Shown: piece by piece, positions 61,535 to 64,000 of the stretch
Numbering within the stretch: position 1 is the stretch's first letter
Layout of the letters: each line of letters opens with the position of its first letter
Origin: Polydactylus sextarius
Lineage: Eukaryota > Chordata > Actinopteri > Polynemidae
Assembly (NCBI GenBank): GCA_016801845.1
Contig: CM028914.1
Coordinates: forward strand, 21,031,272-21,095,271
DNA length: 64,000 nucleotides
Direction of reading: 5' to 3'
The notes under the pieces: model-generated
The model's database searches: none
Told to the model about the DNA's origin: nothing
The model's input: the letters and a program-made list of their open reading frames with translations, nothing else
Made by a program: the position numbers and the translations under genes

Positions 61535-61810
61535 TGCAGCATTGACTGTAGTTGATTTATTAATTAGTCAGTTGGCAAAAAAGACAGCAATGATTTTGCT
61601 AATTGTTTAATCATTGAGTGTAATTTGTGTAAAAATATCACATTGTCTGGATTCAGCTCCTCCTCTTCTTGCTTTATATCACTGGAAACTGAATATAAAT
61701 TCAATATGTGGGTGCAGGTCAAGAATAATGAGGGATTTTCTCACATTATGTCAACAAAAAGGATAATTAATCGAAGATGAAAATAATCATTATTTGCAGC
61801 TCTAGTGGAG
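61535..61810. repeat. ATTAATCGATTA-type dispersed repeat, second copy
   Basis: Runs from 'gatttattaattagtcagttgg' through 'gtaaaaatatcacattgtctggattcagctcctc' and 'actggaaactgaatat' to the terminal 'aataattaatcgaag...aataatcattatttgcagctctag', which is the characteristic end of this family. Confidence 0.7.
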
Positions 61811-63080
61811 TGAGAGTGAGTTTCTGTGGTTGTCAGAGAACGTAGCTAACAGAGCAGGGCTTATATTTATTTCAAACAAATCATCAACTGACTCTGTGCA
61901 TCATTTTTCACTTCACAAATACAATTAAAGCACTTGTAAATGTCAAAGCTTTCATGAACCAGCTATAGCTTGGGTTACAATGTTTCGACATGGAGCATAG
62001 ATGCTTGTATGACATGAAAATGTAGGGTAGACAGAGAGGAAATCAAATCATATCTGACATGTATGAACAGAAGAGTACAGCCTGCACATACTGATGATGA
62101 AATCTGGGGCTAAAAAAAAAAAAAAAAAAGCAATTATACTGTTGTCATGGAAGAGGTCCGTTACTGATGCTCTGTGCCAGTGGAAGCATAAGTGTGCCGG
62201 CCATTATGTGCATTAGTAGCAAATTAAATAGATTAGCTGCAAGTTCCATTCCCCAGATATGTCCTGCCCCCCCCATGTGCCTCTGCTCCATTGTAAGAAT
62301 CCCTTTGCAGGGCACCAATAGGGAGCCCAATTTTCAAGCAAGCATTTTGAAACCTATCCTCTAATGAGGGTTGTTGTTGGGCTGAATTAAATGTCAACTA
62401 ATGGAGATTCTCAGACAGCAATCTCTCTTGGCCCTCAGCCTTTCATCCTTCCCATCAGGGTAAGTATACATACGAGCTGTGCAGAGGCGGCGCTCGCCCT
62501 CCGTGCCCTCAGCACACAAACTCAATTCTGTTTTAACGTCGTCCTCCACCATCGTAAATAACTTCAATGGGTCCCAGGCGGTGTTTAATAAAACACATCT
62601 GATTACGTGGGAAGGTGAGTTTATTAAAACTGTATTTCTTCCATACGCTTTGTGATTTTGGCGTGAGCCTTGATTCGGGGCATGTGGCAGGCACCATCAT
62701 TCCTTACTCTACTCTCTTTCTCCCACACGCTCAGTTTTCTTTTCTTTAAATAGTAGCTTATATCAGAGGAAGACATTTCAGGATGTTTCCTCCCCACGGC
62801 ATCAAGGACAAACTCTACATAATTAGTGTGACCTATGATCATTGTGTCTGAATCTCTTTTTGTATTCCAAGGAGCTGCAGCCTCCAATAAATCTCAGAGT
62901 AAATCCATCTGACAAGCACAGGCTAATAAAAAGAGAGAAAAAAACACATCTTTGGAAAATCAATAAATCGCTTGATGAAAGTCAATCAAAAGCTCCTCTG
63001 TGGCTGGTTTTCCACTGAAAATAAGACAGTATGTATCATGTTAAACACAGATGGTCTGAACTGATCATTGTTTACTTAAA
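61811..63080. other. No gene seen; candidate conserved non-coding stretch
   Basis: 62150-62440 is mixed composition with several homeodomain-type TAAT cores. A minus-strand frame of 87 codons at 62624-62887 has a protein-like balance of charged residues but no recognised domain and no good splice framing. Confidence 0.4.
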
Positions 63081-63340
63081 TAATTAGTCCAGCAGTGTGT
63101 CTTCATGTGTCCCATAAATAGTACAAGAAGAGCAACAGAGTTGATCTTGTTTGATCCGTAGAATATTCAGCCAAAACATCCATCCATTTTCAGCTGCCAG
63201 AGTCAAGTCAGTGACAGGGTCAAGCAACACAGCCCAGACATCCTTCTCCCTCATGTTCTGCAGCTCCTCCCGAAGGATCCTGAGGCGATCCCAGACGAAA
63301 TGAGAAATATAATCTGTCCAACACATTCTGGGTCTAACCA

Positions 63341-63380
<40 letters not shown>

Positions 63381-63440
63381 CTATCATATATTGGAAAACT
63401 ACCAATAGCAAATGACCAGGAGGCATCTGGCTCTTTGAGA
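63081..63440 (-). mobile_element. LINE fragment interrupted by a (TA)n run
   Basis: The minus strand reads MPPGHLLLVVFQ, is then broken by the TA microsatellite (63341-63379), and resumes as CWTDYISHFVWDRLRILREELQNMREKDVWAVLLDP. This is the same teleost LINE tail as at 18216 and 43720. It ends 'agctgaaaatggatggatg' (near 63195), typical of the GATG-repeat 3' end reported for Rex3-type elements. Confidence 0.75.
63341..63379. repeat. (TA)n microsatellite inside a LINE relic
   Basis: About 19 TA units, replacing the GRRPRGRP-coding part of the LINE tail. Confidence 0.97.
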
Positions 63441-64000
63441 CCAGACACCCTCCAGTGGAAGCTTATTTCTACCATTTGTATCTGCAATGTATCTGCAGTA
63501 ATGGGAAAGAGTTTCTGTAGTTTCTAAATTTTCTGAGTCTTCTAGTTTTTCCATCTCTGTCTAGTTTTAAAAGGGCATAAATAATTTTAGTTTAATTTTT
63601 CAGGCATCAAGAGCTACTTTGAGATTTTATTTGGTATGAGTTAAGAGATATTTACATTATGGATGCAATTATTACCATTTTAAGAAGCCAGAAAAGGTCT
63701 GTCCTCCATCACCTGCTGCTGTGGAATGTTGGAATTGTCCCTCTTGTGTATCACATTATGTGAAATGCTGTTTCTGTAAAGAAATAAACACATTTTATTT
63801 CTGTATGTCCTTCTCTTGTTAGACGCCATAGTGCTCATTAAGTTGTTTGGTTTTAGCTGTGACTTGAGCCATGACTATAAACTGGCTGGAAAACAGCCAA
63901 GTAGAAATGATCAGGACCATGTGGAATAGTATAAAGAGGTTATGAATAATTGTTTACATAAAATGTTAGTAAATGTACGTGTATTTTTCATTAATATCTG
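63441..64000. other. No gene seen
   Basis: AT-rich sequence to the window end; no recognised feature. Confidence 0.5.

Noticed and set aside
1..64000. tRNA or rRNA genes and CRISPR arrays
   Set aside because: No cloverleaf-compatible stretch with both A and B boxes, no rRNA motif and no spaced direct repeats of CRISPR type were seen; the only B-box-like site belongs to the SINE at 55578-55764.

Overview
The window is nuclear DNA from a ray-finned fish, most likely a percomorph teleost. Three things point there: an AT-rich background full of (CA/GT)n and (TA)n microsatellites, relics of teleost-type LINEs, SINEs and miniature DNA transposons, and one vertebrate gene split into small exons with canonical GT-AG introns. 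No bacterial, organellar or CRISPR-like sequence was seen.

One gene can be assembled completely: wscd1 (WSC domain-containing protein 1) on the minus strand. Eight coding exons between 33135 and 21148 join in phase to give 1713 nt, or 570 residues plus stop, close to the length of the vertebrate protein. The product reads as a type II Golgi/plasma-membrane protein: short N-terminal tail, one membrane anchor, two WSC domains and a sulfotransferase-like domain with recognisable PAPS-binding motifs. Upstream, a TATA box near 34819, a strong splice donor after 34676 and a strong acceptor before 33411 suggest a non-coding first exon and a long 5' leader. A poly(A) signal at 20858-20863 is a plausible 3' end.

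Layout. 1-600: pyrimidine-rich tract and an unassigned plus-strand candidate exon with a good donor. 600-20857: no recognisable gene; microsatellites, degenerate repeats and two weak exon candidates. 20858-34800: wscd1. 34900-35750: microsatellites flanking the wscd1 promoter. 35750-64000: no recognisable gene. This last stretch carries LINE relics, a 38-bp minisatellite, a tRNA-derived SINE with an intact 10-bp target duplication (55568-55774), and a 1.16-kb miniature transposon with matching inverted termini and a TTA target duplication (58225-59380). It also has several mixed-composition stretches that could be conserved regulatory elements of a gene desert.

I found no clearly new biological system. 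The best items for a second look are the wscd1 gene model (incomplete cysteine set in WSC2, a splice donor inside a GT microsatellite, a 62-codon upstream ORF, a G-rich 3' UTR), the two precisely bounded mobile elements, the minisatellite, and the unassigned exon at 440-540. Family names for dispersed repeats come from recognition of their sequence and were not checked against a database.
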